From Chromobacterium subtsugae (GTDB lineage Bacteria > Pseudomonadota > Gammaproteobacteria > Burkholderiales > Chromobacteriaceae): DNA of 64,000 nt. The notes beneath the pieces are model-generated. The model saw only the letters and a program-made list of their open reading frames with translations, was not told the DNA's origin and made no database searches. The DNA is taken from positions 1 to 64,000 of the forward strand of contig NZ_JYKA01000002.1 of NCBI RefSeq assembly GCF_001676875.1, in the 5' to 3' direction. Shown here in pieces: positions 54,465 through 62,928 of the stretch (positions are counted from its first letter, which is position 1; the number at the start of each line of letters is the position of its first letter). A program made the translations under genes and the position numbers.

Positions 54465-54908
54465 ATGCGCGCGCTCCTGTTGCTGTTGCTGATCTACCCG
54501 TTCGCCGAAATCGCCGTGCTGGTGGCGCTGGCCGACCACATCGGCGGCCTGGCAGTGTTCCTGCTGGTGCTGCTGTCGTCCATGCTGGGCCTGTGGATGC
54601 TGCGCAACCAGAAGCTGGGCGCGCTGCTGACGCTGGGCAGCGTGATGCGCCAGGGCGAAAAGGTTTCGCTGTACTCGCTGCTGTGGCCGCTGCGCTACGC
54701 GCTGGCCGGCCTGCTGTTCCTGCTGCCCGGCCTGCTCAGCGACGCCTTGGCGGTGCTGTTGCTGTTGCCGATAAAAGGCCCCGACATCCAGATTCCGACC
54801 GGCGGCCCGCGGCCGACCCACGGCCCGGACGCCGGCGCCGGCGACGTGATCGAAGGCGAATACAGCCGCGTCGACGACAAGCCGCGGCCAGGCCGCCACC
54901 TTCAATGA
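54465..54908 (+). CDS. fxsA: FxsA-family membrane protein
   Basis: The 147-residue protein has three to four hydrophobic segments (residues about 2-20, 24-44, 75-105) and the FxsA pattern YPFAEIAVLVALADHIGG, SSMLGLWMLRNQKLG and LLFLLPGLLSDALAVLLLLP, with a polar proline-rich tail. E. coli FxsA can relieve phage T7 exclusion by F plasmid; its normal role is unknown. GGAAAAG precedes the ATG. Confidence 0.88.
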   Translation: MRALLLLLLIYPFAEIAVLVALADHIGGLAVFLLVLLSSMLGLWMLRNQKLGALLTLGSVMRQGEKVSLYSLLWPLRYALAGLLFLLPGLLSDALAVLLLLPIKGPDIQIPTGGPRPTHGPDAGAGDVIEGEYSRVDDKPRPGRHLQ

Positions 54909-55204
54909 ACGCCGAACAGGCTCAGCACCGCGGCCGCGTCCAGCGCGCAGCCGATTTCCACCACCTTGCGGCGGCTCTTGTCGCCGGACAGCAGCGCCAC
55001 CTCCCGCCTGGCCACCCCGAAGCGCTCGGCCAGCCAGGCCAGCAGCGCGGCATTGGCCTTGCCATCCACCGGCGGAGCGGCCAATCTGATCTTCAGGCAA
55101 TCGCCGTGCTCGCCGGCGGCTTCGGTCTTTCTGGCGCCGGGCTGCACGTGCAGCGTCAGCCTCACCCGGCCCTCATCGCATCGCAACCAGGTTTTCATCG
55201 CCAT
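54902..55204 (-). CDS. DUF167 (YggU-family) protein
   Basis: The 100-residue protein has the DUF167 pattern [39 protein letters not shown] and [21 protein letters not shown]. The function is unknown. It is convergent with fxsA, overlapping its 3' end by seven bases. The start at 55204 or at the next Met two codons on are both possible. Confidence 0.87.
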   Translation of the reverse strand: MAMKTWLRCDEGRVRLTLHVQPGARKTEAAGEHGDCLKIRLAAPPVDGKANAALLAWLAERFGVARREVALLSGDKSRRKVVEIGCALDAAAVLSLFGVH

Positions 55205-55275
55205 TTTCCGCTCAAAACGGAAAGTGTAGTCCAAAACGCGGCCAGGCAGCAGAGCCGCCACTCAGGAGCTTAGTC

Positions 55276-55740
55276 ATGGATATCGGCATCAACGAACAAG
55301 ACAGGCAGGACATCGCCCATGGTTTGTCCCGCCTGTTGGCCGACAGCTACACCCTGTACCTGAAAACCCATAATTTCCACTGGAACGTCACAGGACCGAT
55401 GTTCAACACCCTGCACCTGATGTTCGAGGCGCAGTACAACGAAATGGCGCTGGCGGTGGACCTGGTGGCCGAGCGCATCCGCGCGCTGGGCCATTACGCG
55501 CCGGGCAGCTACGCCGACTACGCGCGCCTGACCTCCATCCCGGAAGCCAACGGCGTGCCCAAGGCCGACGACATGATCCGCCAGCTGGTGGAAGGCCACG
55601 AAACGCTGTGCCGCACCGCGCGCGGCATCTTCGCCGTGGTGGAGAAAGCCGGCGACGAGCCCACCGCCGACCTGCTGACCCAGCGCCTGCAGGTGCACGA
55701 GAAGACCGCCTGGATGCTGCGCAGCCTGCTGGAGAAATAA
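55276..55740 (+). CDS. dps: Dps-family ferritin-like protein
   Basis: Dps stores iron, using peroxide as oxidant, and protects DNA in starvation or oxidative stress. The 154-residue protein has the dinuclear-site residues of the family in [20 protein letters not shown] and [17 protein letters not shown] (His, His, Asp, Glu). It lacks a Lys-rich N-terminal tail, so direct DNA binding is not evident. AGGAG precedes the ATG. A heme oxygenase lies 2 kb away, but no Fur box is seen here. Confidence 0.92.
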   Translation: MDIGINEQDRQDIAHGLSRLLADSYTLYLKTHNFHWNVTGPMFNTLHLMFEAQYNEMALAVDLVAERIRALGHYAPGSYADYARLTSIPEANGVPKADDMIRQLVEGHETLCRTARGIFAVVEKAGDEPTADLLTQRLQVHEKTAWMLRSLLEK

Positions 55741-55836
55741 TCCGGCATCCGGCCTGCGCCGAATCGGCAACGCCGCGCCTTGCGCGGCGTTTGCCATTGC
55801 AGCCGTGCTAAAATCCGCCAAAGTCCGGAATACGCC

Positions 55837-56694
55837 ATGGCCGACCACCTGTACCGCACCCGCCTCTCCGCGCCCAACAGCCGCCTGCTATGGCTGATGG
55901 CGGCGCTGTCGCTGCTGCTGCACCTGTTGCTGCTCAGCCTGGCCGGCCTGCCGTCCGGCGCATCGGCGCCCGCGCCGGAAAGCGCGCCACAGATCAGCAT
56001 CCGCCTGCAGTCCACGCCCGCGCCGGCGCCGCCGGACATCACGCGCGTGGCCGAAAACGACCATCAGGGCGCCGGCAATACCGCCGAGGCCGGGCATCTG
56101 CTCAGCCGCAGCGCCATGCCGGCCCGCGCCGCCGAAGCCCAAGCCGCGCCGCCTCCTCCGTCAGCGCCAGCCGCCAAGCCCGCCCCGATAGTCAAGCCTG
56201 AAACCGCTCCGGCCAAGCTGACGGCCGCCCCGGCCGCCAGCGCCAGGCCGCCCAGCGCCGGCTCGCTGCTGGCACAAGTCGGAGAACTGGCCCGCAGCGG
56301 CGGCGACAACGCCGTCGCCGACAGCGACCTGGAAAGTGGCCAGGCCGGCGCCGACATCGGCGCCGCCGCCCGCGGCTACCCCTGGGCGCGCTATCAAGCC
56401 GACTGGCGGCTGAAAGTGGAGCGCATCGGCAACCTCAACTACCCGGCCGAAGCCCGCCGCTTGGGGCTGCACGGCGCGGTGACGCTGGAAGTGACCATAG
56501 GCGCCGACGGCAGCCTGCAGGCGCAGCGGGTCACCCGCTCGTCCGGCAGCCCGGTGCTGGACGAGGCCGCGCGCCGCATTGTCGAGCTGGCCTCGCCATT
56601 TCCGCCGTTTCCCGCGGCGCTTTCGCGCGGACCGGCGCTGCGGATCAGCCAGCGTTTCGTCTTCACCCGCGATAATCTGTTATCCAGCCATTGA
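55837..56694 (+). CDS. TonB-family energy transducer or TonB-like protein
   Basis: The 285-residue protein has an N-terminal signal anchor (residues about 17-40: LLWLMAALSLLLHLLLLSLAG), a long Ala/Pro-rich periplasmic linker, and a C-terminal TonB domain (LNYPAEARRLGLHGAVTLEV, RSSGSPVLDEAARRIVELAS). Such proteins carry inner-membrane proton-motive force to outer-membrane receptors. No exbB or exbD is adjacent. The ATG at 55837 is chosen; the frame is open 19 codons further. Confidence 0.85.
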   Translation: MADHLYRTRLSAPNSRLLWLMAALSLLLHLLLLSLAGLPSGASAPAPESAPQISIRLQSTPAPAPPDITRVAENDHQGAGNTAEAGHLLSRSAMPARAAEAQAAPPPPSAPAAKPAPIVKPETAPAKLTAAPAASARPPSAGSLLAQVGELARSGGDNAVADSDLESGQAGADIGAAARGYPWARYQADWRLKVERIGNLNYPAEARRLGLHGAVTLEVTIGADGSLQAQRVTRSSGSPVLDEAARRIVELASPFPPFPAALSRGPALRISQRFVFTRDNLLSSH

Positions 56695-56708
56695 ATCAAG
56701 GATCCATC

Positions 56709-57086
56709 ATGTTCGAAGTCAACCGCAGCGTCGCGCTGCTCCGCCCGCAAGCGCCCTTCCTCGCCTGGCTGAAAAGCCTGCCCGGCGGCCTGGACCACAA
56801 TCTGAGCCTGGAGCAGCTGTCCGCCAACTGCAACGCGCTGCTGATCCCGCCCGTCGACGACTACGACGACGCGCGCGCCTTCGTGCTGGCGCAATACCGC
56901 CAGCTGTTCGAAGCTGAGCTGGCCGATTGGTGCGAGGACGACAGCCTTTGGCCGCAGAATCTCAGTCCCAACCTGTTCCAACAATGGTTCAAGCTGGAAA
57001 TCCACGGCGTGCTGACCGACCTGGTGGACCAGCCGCTGGAACGCGAAGCTTTCGTGCCGCTGAACCTGGACGGCGACGCCGAATAA
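56709..57086 (+). CDS. Conserved acidic protein of unknown function
   Basis: This 125-residue cytoplasmic protein is acidic (PPVDDYDDARAF, ADWCEDDSLWPQ) and tryptophan-containing, with no signal or membrane segment. It begins MFEVNRSVALLRPQAPFLAW. AAGGA before the ATG at 56709 supports the start. It lies between the TonB-like gene (14 bases) and the thioesterase gene (28 bases), probably in the same operon. No family recognised. Confidence 0.7.
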   Translation: MFEVNRSVALLRPQAPFLAWLKSLPGGLDHNLSLEQLSANCNALLIPPVDDYDDARAFVLAQYRQLFEAELADWCEDDSLWPQNLSPNLFQQWFKLEIHGVLTDLVDQPLEREAFVPLNLDGDAE

Positions 57087-57114
57087 CGCAGCACCACGAC
57101 AAAAGGGGAAACAC

Positions 57115-57528
57115 ATGGCGCATCACACCCGGATCAAGGTCCGCGGCTACCACCTGGACCTGTTCGGCCACGTCAACAACGCCCGCTATCTGGAATTTCT
57201 GGAAGAGGCGCGCTGGAACCAGTTCGAAGACGAGGGCAACCTCGCGCTGTTCCTGGAATCGGGCCTGGCGCTGGTGGTGGTCAACATCAACATCGACTAC
57301 CGCCACCCGGCCACCATGGGCGACCAGCTGCTGGTGGAGACCGGCGTGCAGTCGATAGGCAAGCGCAGCGCGGTCATCCATCAGCGCGTGCTGCTGGAAG
57401 GCAGCGACACCGTGGTGGCCGAGGCCGACGTCACCTTCGTGGTGTTCGACGCCAAGCAGAACAAGGCGGTGGCGCTGGAAGGCCCGCTGCAGGAACAATT
57501 GCAAAAGATGATGGCCCAACCGGCCTGA
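57115..57528 (+). CDS. Hotdog-fold acyl-CoA thioesterase (YbgC/4-HBT family)
   Basis: The 137-residue protein has the active-site signature GYHLDLFGHVNNARYLEFLE with catalytic Asp near residue 15, and INIDYRHPATMGDQLLVETG. It hydrolyses acyl-CoA thioesters; chain preference is unknown. AAAAGGGGAAA precedes the ATG. Confidence 0.87.
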   Translation: MAHHTRIKVRGYHLDLFGHVNNARYLEFLEEARWNQFEDEGNLALFLESGLALVVVNINIDYRHPATMGDQLLVETGVQSIGKRSAVIHQRVLLEGSDTVVAEADVTFVVFDAKQNKAVALEGPLQEQLQKMMAQPA

Positions 57529-57548
57529 ACCTTGGACGGGGACGCGAC

Positions 57549-58034
57549 ATGAAGAAGGGTCTGATCGCGGCGCTGGCGCTGCTGGCCATCGCCGGCATCG
57601 CTTATTCGCTGCTGTTTAGCCGCAATCCGGCGCCGGAAGTGAAGCTGACCTCGCTCGCCGGCGTCAGCACCAGCACTGCGGCGCTGAAAGGCAAAGTGGT
57701 CCTGGTGAATTTCTGGGCCACCAGCTGCCCGGGCTGCGTGGAAGAAATGCCGGAAATCAAGAAGCTGCACCAGCAATACGCCGGCAAGGGGCTGAACGTG
57801 GTGGCGGTGGCGATGAGCTACGACCCGCCCAACTACGTGCAAAGCTTCGTCGCCCACAACCAGCTGCCCTTCTTCGTGGCGCTGGACCCGCAAGGCGAGG
57901 TGGCCAAGGCCTTCGGCGACATCCAGCTGGCGCCGACCACCTTCCTGATCGACAAGCAGGGCAACATCATCAAGCGCTATGTCGGGGTGATGAACTTCCC
58001 CGAAGTGCGCCAGCTGATCGAGCAGCAGCTGTAG
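57549..58034 (+). CDS. TlpA/ResA-type membrane-anchored thioredoxin-like protein
   Basis: The 161-residue protein has an N-terminal signal anchor (residues 4-22) and a periplasmic thioredoxin fold with active site CPGC in FWATSCPGCVEEMPEIKKLH near residue 58. The cis-proline lies in LAPTTFLIDKQGNIIKRYVG. TlpA/ResA proteins reduce disulfides of exported proteins, for example apocytochrome c. It follows the thioesterase gene by 20 bases. Confidence 0.9.
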   Translation: MKKGLIAALALLAIAGIAYSLLFSRNPAPEVKLTSLAGVSTSTAALKGKVVLVNFWATSCPGCVEEMPEIKKLHQQYAGKGLNVVAVAMSYDPPNYVQSFVAHNQLPFFVALDPQGEVAKAFGDIQLAPTTFLIDKQGNIIKRYVGVMNFPEVRQLIEQQL

Positions 58035-58040
58035 ACCATG

Positions 58041-58131
58041 GTAGGGCGGAAGCCCCTGCGGGGCGTTTCGCCGCTACCAACACCCCCACGCTTCAGGCGG
58101 AACGCCCGGCAAAGCCGGGCTTCCGCCCTAC
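58041..58131. repeat. REP-doublet (REPIN-like) palindrome after the TlpA-like gene
   Basis: Perfect 15-bp terminal inverted repeats, GTAGGGCGGAAGCCC (58041-58055) and GGGCTTCCGCCCTAC (58117-58131), enclose two hairpins (CCCC-TGC-GGGG type and GCCCGGC-AAA-GCCGGGC). On the reverse strand the end reads GTAGGGCGGAAGCCCGGC, close to the element at 24703-24760. The terminal GTAG provides the TAG stop of the MoeB-like gene. Confidence 0.82.
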
Positions 58132-58889
58132 TCTCCGCACACCGCGCAAGCCAGGTCGCGCGGCACGCGGATCTGGCGGAAATCGCCGCGCAGCGCGTCG
58201 TACAGGGTCAGCCGCCCCAGGCTGGGCGCGATGCCGGCCAGCAGCTTGACCGCCTCCGCCGCCTGCAGGCTGCCGATCACGCCCACCAGCGGCGACAGCA
58301 CGCCGAAGGTCGCGCACGGGCCGTCGCTCGCCTCGCCCTCCTCAGGAAACAGGCAGTGGTAGCACGGCGAGGCGGCGTCGCGGCTGTCGAATACCGCCAG
58401 CTGGCCGGCGAAGCGCACCGCCGCGCCGGACACCAGCGGCACCCGCGCAGCCACGCAGGCGCGGTTGACTGCGTGGCGGGTGGCGAAGTTGTCCGAGCAA
58501 TCCAGCACCAGGTCGTGCGCCGCCACCTCCTCGATCAGGCGCTCGCCGGACAGCCGCTCGGCCAGCGGCCGGACTTCTATCGATGGATTCAAGGCCAGCA
58601 TGCGCCGCGCCGCCGACTCGGCCTTGCCCTGCTTCAGGCTGGCGGTGTCATGGGCGATCTGGCGCTGCAGATTCGACAGCTCCACCGCGTCGTCATCGGC
58701 GATGGTGATGCGGCCGACGCCGGCGCTGGCCAGGTACAAGGCAGCTGGCGATCCCAACCCACCGGCGCCGACGATCAGCGCGCGCGCCGCCAGTAGCCGG
58801 CGCTGGCCTTCGATATCAATCTCGGGCAGCAGGATGTGGCGGCCGTAGCGCAGCAGCGCCTCGTCGTCCAGTTCGCGCGGGTATTCCAT
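58128..58889 (-). CDS. MoeB/ThiF-family adenylyltransferase (E1-like)
   Basis: The 253-residue protein activates the C-terminus of a sulfur-carrier protein (MoaD or ThiS). It has LDDEALLRYGRHILLPEI, the nucleotide-binding ALIVGAGGLGSPAALYLASAG, DDDAVELSNLQRQ with catalytic Asp and Arg, and zinc cysteines in CYHCLF and near the end CAVCGE. No rhodanese domain is present. The ATG at 58889 has GGAG ten bases upstream. Its last codon is followed by TAG inside a REP-type element. MoeB and ThiF cannot be told apart here. Confidence 0.88.
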   Translation of the reverse strand: MEYPRELDDEALLRYGRHILLPEIDIEGQRRLLAARALIVGAGGLGSPAALYLASAGVGRITIADDDAVELSNLQRQIAHDTASLKQGKAESAARRMLALNPSIEVRPLAERLSGERLIEEVAAHDLVLDCSDNFATRHAVNRACVAARVPLVSGAAVRFAGQLAVFDSRDAASPCYHCLFPEEGEASDGPCATFGVLSPLVGVIGSLQAAEAVKLLAGIAPSLGRLTLYDALRGDFRQIRVPRDLACAVCGE

Positions 58890-58952
58890 GTCATGGCGCT
58901 CCAAAATGCAAAACGCCAGCCGGCAGGCTGGCGTCGATGGCCGGCGGCGGAT

Positions 58953-60221
58953 TTACTCCTCCGCCACCTTGCGGGCGAACTTTATGCCCAGTTGCTTCAG
59001 CTTGCGGTACAGGTGGGTACGTTCCAGTCCCACTTTCTGCGCCACCCGGCTCATATTGCCGTTTTCCAGCGAGATGTGGTACTCGAAATAGCGGCGCTCC
59101 AGCTGTTCGCGCAATTCGCGCAGCGGGATGTTGAAGTCGAAGCCCGACTCCTCCACCGGCTTTTCATGGCGGAACTGCGCCAGCACCTTGTTGACCTCGC
59201 CGGCGTCCACTTCGTCGGACTCCGCGGTCAGCGCCAGGCTCTTGATGATGCTGCGCAGCTGCTCCAGGTTGCCCGGCCAGTCATACTGGCGCATCGCGTT
59301 GAGCGCGGCGGTGGTCAGCTTGCGCGCCGGCACCTGCTTGGACTCCACCAGCTCCACCAGGATCTGCTCGGCGATGAAGGTGATGTCTTCCGAGTGCTCG
59401 CGCAGCGGCGGAATCGGCACGATCACGCTGGACAGCGCCGTCAGCAGGCGGTTGTCGCACTCCGGATCCACCAGCAGCTCCTGCAGCGGACGGCTGCACG
59501 AACACAGCAGGCGCACGTTGAAGCGATCGAGCTTGGACAGCAGGAACAGCAAGCCCTGCTGCACGCGGCGGCTGTACTGGCCGATCTCCGGCAGGTAGAG
59601 CACGCCGTTGTTGGCCTTCTGCAGCAGTTCCAGCGGCGCGTCGGCCAGCTGTTCCAGCTTGGCCGGCGTCACCCACGGCGTGTTGCCCTGGTGGAAAAAG
59701 CGCGCCACCAGTTCGAAGCCGGAGCCGGACTCGCCGGTCAACAGCACCGGCGACTTGACCTTGGCCACGCGTTCCAGCTGGCGTTTCAGCTCCTGGATAG
59801 GCTCGCTGCGGCCCAGCTTGTCCAGGTTCAACGAGGTGTTGGCCTGCATGTCGCCGTATTTCAGCGCGCGCTGCACGGTGGTCAGCAGCTTCTGCAGCGC
59901 GATCGGCTTCTCCAGGAAGTCGAAAGCGCCGATGCGGGTGGCCTCCACCGCGGTGTCTATGCTGGCGTGGCCGGACATCATCACCACCGGCATGTTGAGC
60001 AGGCCGGACTTGGCCCACTCCTTCAGCAGCGTGACGCCATCGCAATCCGGCATCCAGATGTCGAGCAGCACCAGCGCGGGACGCGTCTGGTTGCGCAACT
60101 GCCGGGCTACTTCGGCATTTTCCGCCAGGGCCACGGTATAACCTTCGTCCTGCAGGATCTCGGAGAGCAGTTCTCGGATACCGATCTCGTCGTCCACAAT
60201 CAAAATATCGCTGCTACGCAT
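58953..60221 (-). CDS. ntrX: NtrX-type response regulator with degenerate AAA+ domain
   Basis: The 422-residue protein partners the upstream kinase NtrY. The receiver is intact (VDDEIG, phospho-Asp in LLDIWMPDCDG, MSGHAS, LEKPI), as is the Fis-type helix-turn-helix (ENGNMSRVAQKVGLERTHLY). The central domain is not. Walker A is GESGSGFE with Phe for the essential Lys, the GAFTGA loop is absent, Walker B is GVLYLPEIGQ with Pro for Asp, and the arginine-finger and sensor II residues are lost (WPGNLEQLRS). It should therefore act without ATP hydrolysis or sigma-54 contact. Confidence 0.92.
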   Translation of the reverse strand: MRSSDILIVDDEIGIRELLSEILQDEGYTVALAENAEVARQLRNQTRPALVLLDIWMPDCDGVTLLKEWAKSGLLNMPVVMMSGHASIDTAVEATRIGAFDFLEKPIALQKLLTTVQRALKYGDMQANTSLNLDKLGRSEPIQELKRQLERVAKVKSPVLLTGESGSGFELVARFFHQGNTPWVTPAKLEQLADAPLELLQKANNGVLYLPEIGQYSRRVQQGLLFLLSKLDRFNVRLLCSCSRPLQELLVDPECDNRLLTALSSVIVPIPPLREHSEDITFIAEQILVELVESKQVPARKLTTAALNAMRQYDWPGNLEQLRSIIKSLALTAESDEVDAGEVNKVLAQFRHEKPVEESGFDFNIPLRELREQLERRYFEYHISLENGNMSRVAQKVGLERTHLYRKLKQLGIKFARKVAEE

Positions 60222-62332
60222 TAGGCCTCCAGCAATGGCAGGGAGAGAAGGACGCGCGCACCTTGCTGTTCGGCATTCCCCAAAATGACCTGTCCATGGT
60301 GTTCTTCCATAATCTTCTTGACCACGGCCAGTCCAAGACCGGTTCCCTTGGCTTTACTGGTCACATAAGGCTCGAACGCGCGCCGGAGGATGTCGGGGCT
60401 GAAGCCCGCGCCATTGTCCTCGACGCAAACGAGCACGTTTCCTTCTTCTTGTCGGCTGCTAATTTGAATCATCGGGATGCCAACGTCAAGGACTGCATCC
60501 TGGGCGTTCTGCATCAGGTTGTGCAACACTTGCCGAAGCAGGGCGGCGTCGCCCATGATCATCGGCGGAACCTCGTCCAGCGCAATCTTAACAGCAGGAT
60601 TGGATTCGTAAAGGGTCATCACTTCGCGGATCACCTGATTGAGATCAAGTTTGACCAGTTTGATCCGCGGCGCGCGGGCGTAATCGCGAAAAGCGTCCAC
60701 CATGCTTTTCAGCGCGCCGACCTGCTTGATGATGGTGTCGGTGGCGCGTTTGAGCATGTCGGCGTCGTTGCCTTCCAGCTTGTCCGCCAGCTTCATCGCC
60801 AGCCGTTCGGCCGACAGCTGGATCGGCGTCAGCGGGTTGCGGATCTCGTGCGCCAGCCGCTTGGCCACCTCGCCCCAGGCCGCGTCGCGCTGCGCGCGGG
60901 CCAGTTCGGTGATGTCGTCGAACACCAGCACGTAGCCGTCGCTGGAGTGCTCCGGCAGCCGCGCGCCGCGCACCAGCAGCGTGCGCTCGCCCTGGCTGGT
61001 TTCATAGTTCAGCTGGGTCTGCCAGTCGCTTTCCACATCGCTGTCGGTATGCTCCATCACGGTCGCCACCAGCGGCTCCACCGCCGGCATCACCTCGCCC
61101 CACTCCGGGAAGCGGTGCTCCGCCAGATGATTGAACTCCACCCCCAGAATGCGCGAGGCGCTGGTATTGGCGGCGCGGATCTGCCAGTCGCGGCCGAAGG
61201 CTATCACTCCGGCCGACAGGTTGGCCAGGATGCTTTCCAGGTACAGCTTGCCGCCCTCCAGCTCGCCGCGGCTCTTGTCCGCCACCTGGCGCGCCTCGTC
61301 CAGCTGCTGCGTCATGCGGTTGAACAGCGTGGTCAGCATGCCCAATTCGTCGCGGCGGTACACCGGATGGCGCTTGGAGAAGTCGCCCTGCGCCACCGCC
61401 CGGGTGCCGGCCGCCAGCTCGGACAAGGGCGCCGACAGCCGTTCCGACAGGAACAGCGCGAAGGCCAGCGCCGCGGTCAGCGCCAGCAGCACCACCAGCG
61501 CCAGCGTCAGCATGTAGAAGGTGCGCAGGCCGTGGCGCGCCAGCAGCAGCTGGCGGTATTCGGAACGGGCGCTTTCGATCTGCTCGGCGTCGCGGCTGAT
61601 GTCGGCGGGCGCGGCCTGCTGCAGCTGCAGCACGCGCACCTGCTCGTCCGGCATCCGGTAGGCCAGCAGCACCCGCAGCATCAGGCCGCTGTTGCCGTCG
61701 TTTTCTATGCTTTGCTGCGGCGAGCGCAGCTTGACCGCGCGCAGGGCCTCGCGCGTCGGCGCCGGCCCCTGCGGCCGGGCGGACGCGGAAGCGAAGGCCA
61801 GCATCTGGCCGCTGCCGCGGTTGAAGATGGCGACCTCGCGCAGGCCCAGTTGTTCGCGCAGGCGCTCCAGCCGCGCCGGCAGCTGGCTGTCCGGCAGCGG
61901 CTCCACCTCGTCCAGAACCAGCCGGCTCTTGCGGCCGACATCGTCCAGCACGTAGTTGAGCGCGCTGCGGCCCAGCACCAGGCCACGGTCCAGCGCCGCC
62001 TCGACGCGGACGTCGAACCAGCTTTCAATGCTGCGGGTGAGGAACTGCGCCGACACGGTGAACACCAACAGGCCGGGCACCAGCGCCACGCCGGCGAACA
62101 TCAGCGCCAGCCGCTGGGTCAGCTTGGCGCCGAACACCCGGTTCTTCACCCGCTGGCGCAAGCGCCACAGCTGGCGGCCCACCACGCTGAGCAGGGCCAG
62201 CAGCAGCAGGCTGTTGAGGCCGAACACCCACCAGTAGTAGTCGTTGAGCTTTGAGGCGTTGCCGGTGGCCACGGCCAGCAGGTAGAGCAGGATCGCCCCC
62301 AGCGTCGCCATCGCGATGGTGGCGTAGCGCAT
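60221..62332 (-). CDS. ntrY: NtrY-type membrane sensor histidine kinase
   Basis: The 703-residue kinase has two N-terminal transmembrane segments, then a third before a periplasmic domain (about residues 100-270) and a fourth near 285-305. HAMP (LSAPLSELAAGTRAVAQGD), PAS (ILANLSAGVIAFGRDWQIRA), the H-box RLAHEIRNPLTPIQLSAERL and ATPase boxes (NLMQNAQDAV, VEDNGAGF, GTGLGLAVVKKI) follow. It overlaps the DUF4390 stop (TGATG) and abuts ntrX. NtrYX acts in nitrogen and redox/respiratory control in related bacteria. Confidence 0.94.
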   Translation of the reverse strand: MRYATIAMATLGAILLYLLAVATGNASKLNDYYWWVFGLNSLLLLALLSVVGRQLWRLRQRVKNRVFGAKLTQRLALMFAGVALVPGLLVFTVSAQFLTRSIESWFDVRVEAALDRGLVLGRSALNYVLDDVGRKSRLVLDEVEPLPDSQLPARLERLREQLGLREVAIFNRGSGQMLAFASASARPQGPAPTREALRAVKLRSPQQSIENDGNSGLMLRVLLAYRMPDEQVRVLQLQQAAPADISRDAEQIESARSEYRQLLLARHGLRTFYMLTLALVVLLALTAALAFALFLSERLSAPLSELAAGTRAVAQGDFSKRHPVYRRDELGMLTTLFNRMTQQLDEARQVADKSRGELEGGKLYLESILANLSAGVIAFGRDWQIRAANTSASRILGVEFNHLAEHRFPEWGEVMPAVEPLVATVMEHTDSDVESDWQTQLNYETSQGERTLLVRGARLPEHSSDGYVLVFDDITELARAQRDAAWGEVAKRLAHEIRNPLTPIQLSAERLAMKLADKLEGNDADMLKRATDTIIKQVGALKSMVDAFRDYARAPRIKLVKLDLNQVIREVMTLYESNPAVKIALDEVPPMIMGDAALLRQVLHNLMQNAQDAVLDVGIPMIQISSRQEEGNVLVCVEDNGAGFSPDILRRAFEPYVTSKAKGTGLGLAVVKKIMEEHHGQVILGNAEQQGARVLLSLPLLEA

Positions 62333-62928
62333 CAGCCGCCGTCCTTGATGTCGAGCTTGACCCAGTCGGAATCCAGCGACCAGTCGTCGGAGCCCAGCGC
62401 ATTCATCTGGAAAGGCTTGGGCAAATCTCCGATGTCGAGCAGCAGCCGCACCTGGCCGGCCACCTGGCCCGGCTTTCTGGGGTCCAGCGTGCCGGGATTG
62501 AGCACCCGCCAGCCCTGGATCGCGCCGATAGCCGCCAGCGCCTCGCGCAGGCTGGGGTAGTAATTGGACAGGCTGCCGATGCTGACGCGGTAGCGGCCGG
62601 TCAGCGACTGGTAGGACAGTTTGAAGCTGAGCTGCGCGTGCGGGTCGAACCACTCGCGCAGGCTCAGGTAATAGGCGGTGGTGCGCGGCTTGATCAGCTG
62701 GAACTCCAGCCGAAACCCCAGCGACACCCCCTGCTGCAGCGCTTCGCTGAGGCTGGGGGTGAGCTTGGTGAGAAACCGAGTGCTGACCGACAGCGTGCCG
62801 TCAGCCATCACTTCGGCTTCGGCGCGGCGCGGCGCGATGGCGTCCGCCTGCGCCGCCGGAATCAGACAGCACAGCAGGCCCAGCAGCAGGCTAATGTTTC
62901 TCAAGCAGCGCGTAATAGAAGCCGTCAT
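62332..62928 (-). CDS. Exported DUF4390 protein
   Basis: The 198-residue protein has a signal peptide (ISLLLGLLCCLIPAAQA) and a DUF4390 domain (LTPSLSEALQQGVSLGFRLE, YYLSLREWFDPHAQLSFKLS, YYPSLREALAAIGAIQGWRV). The function is unknown. It lies between rsmB and ntrY, as in other Neisseriales, and is coupled to ntrY. The ATG at 62928 makes it overlap rsmB by 38 bases; no later start keeps the signal peptide. Confidence 0.87.
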   Translation of the reverse strand: MTASITRCLRNISLLLGLLCCLIPAAQADAIAPRRAEAEVMADGTLSVSTRFLTKLTPSLSEALQQGVSLGFRLEFQLIKPRTTAYYLSLREWFDPHAQLSFKLSYQSLTGRYRVSIGSLSNYYPSLREALAAIGAIQGWRVLNPGTLDPRKPGQVAGQVRLLLDIGDLPKPFQMNALGSDDWSLDSDWVKLDIKDGG

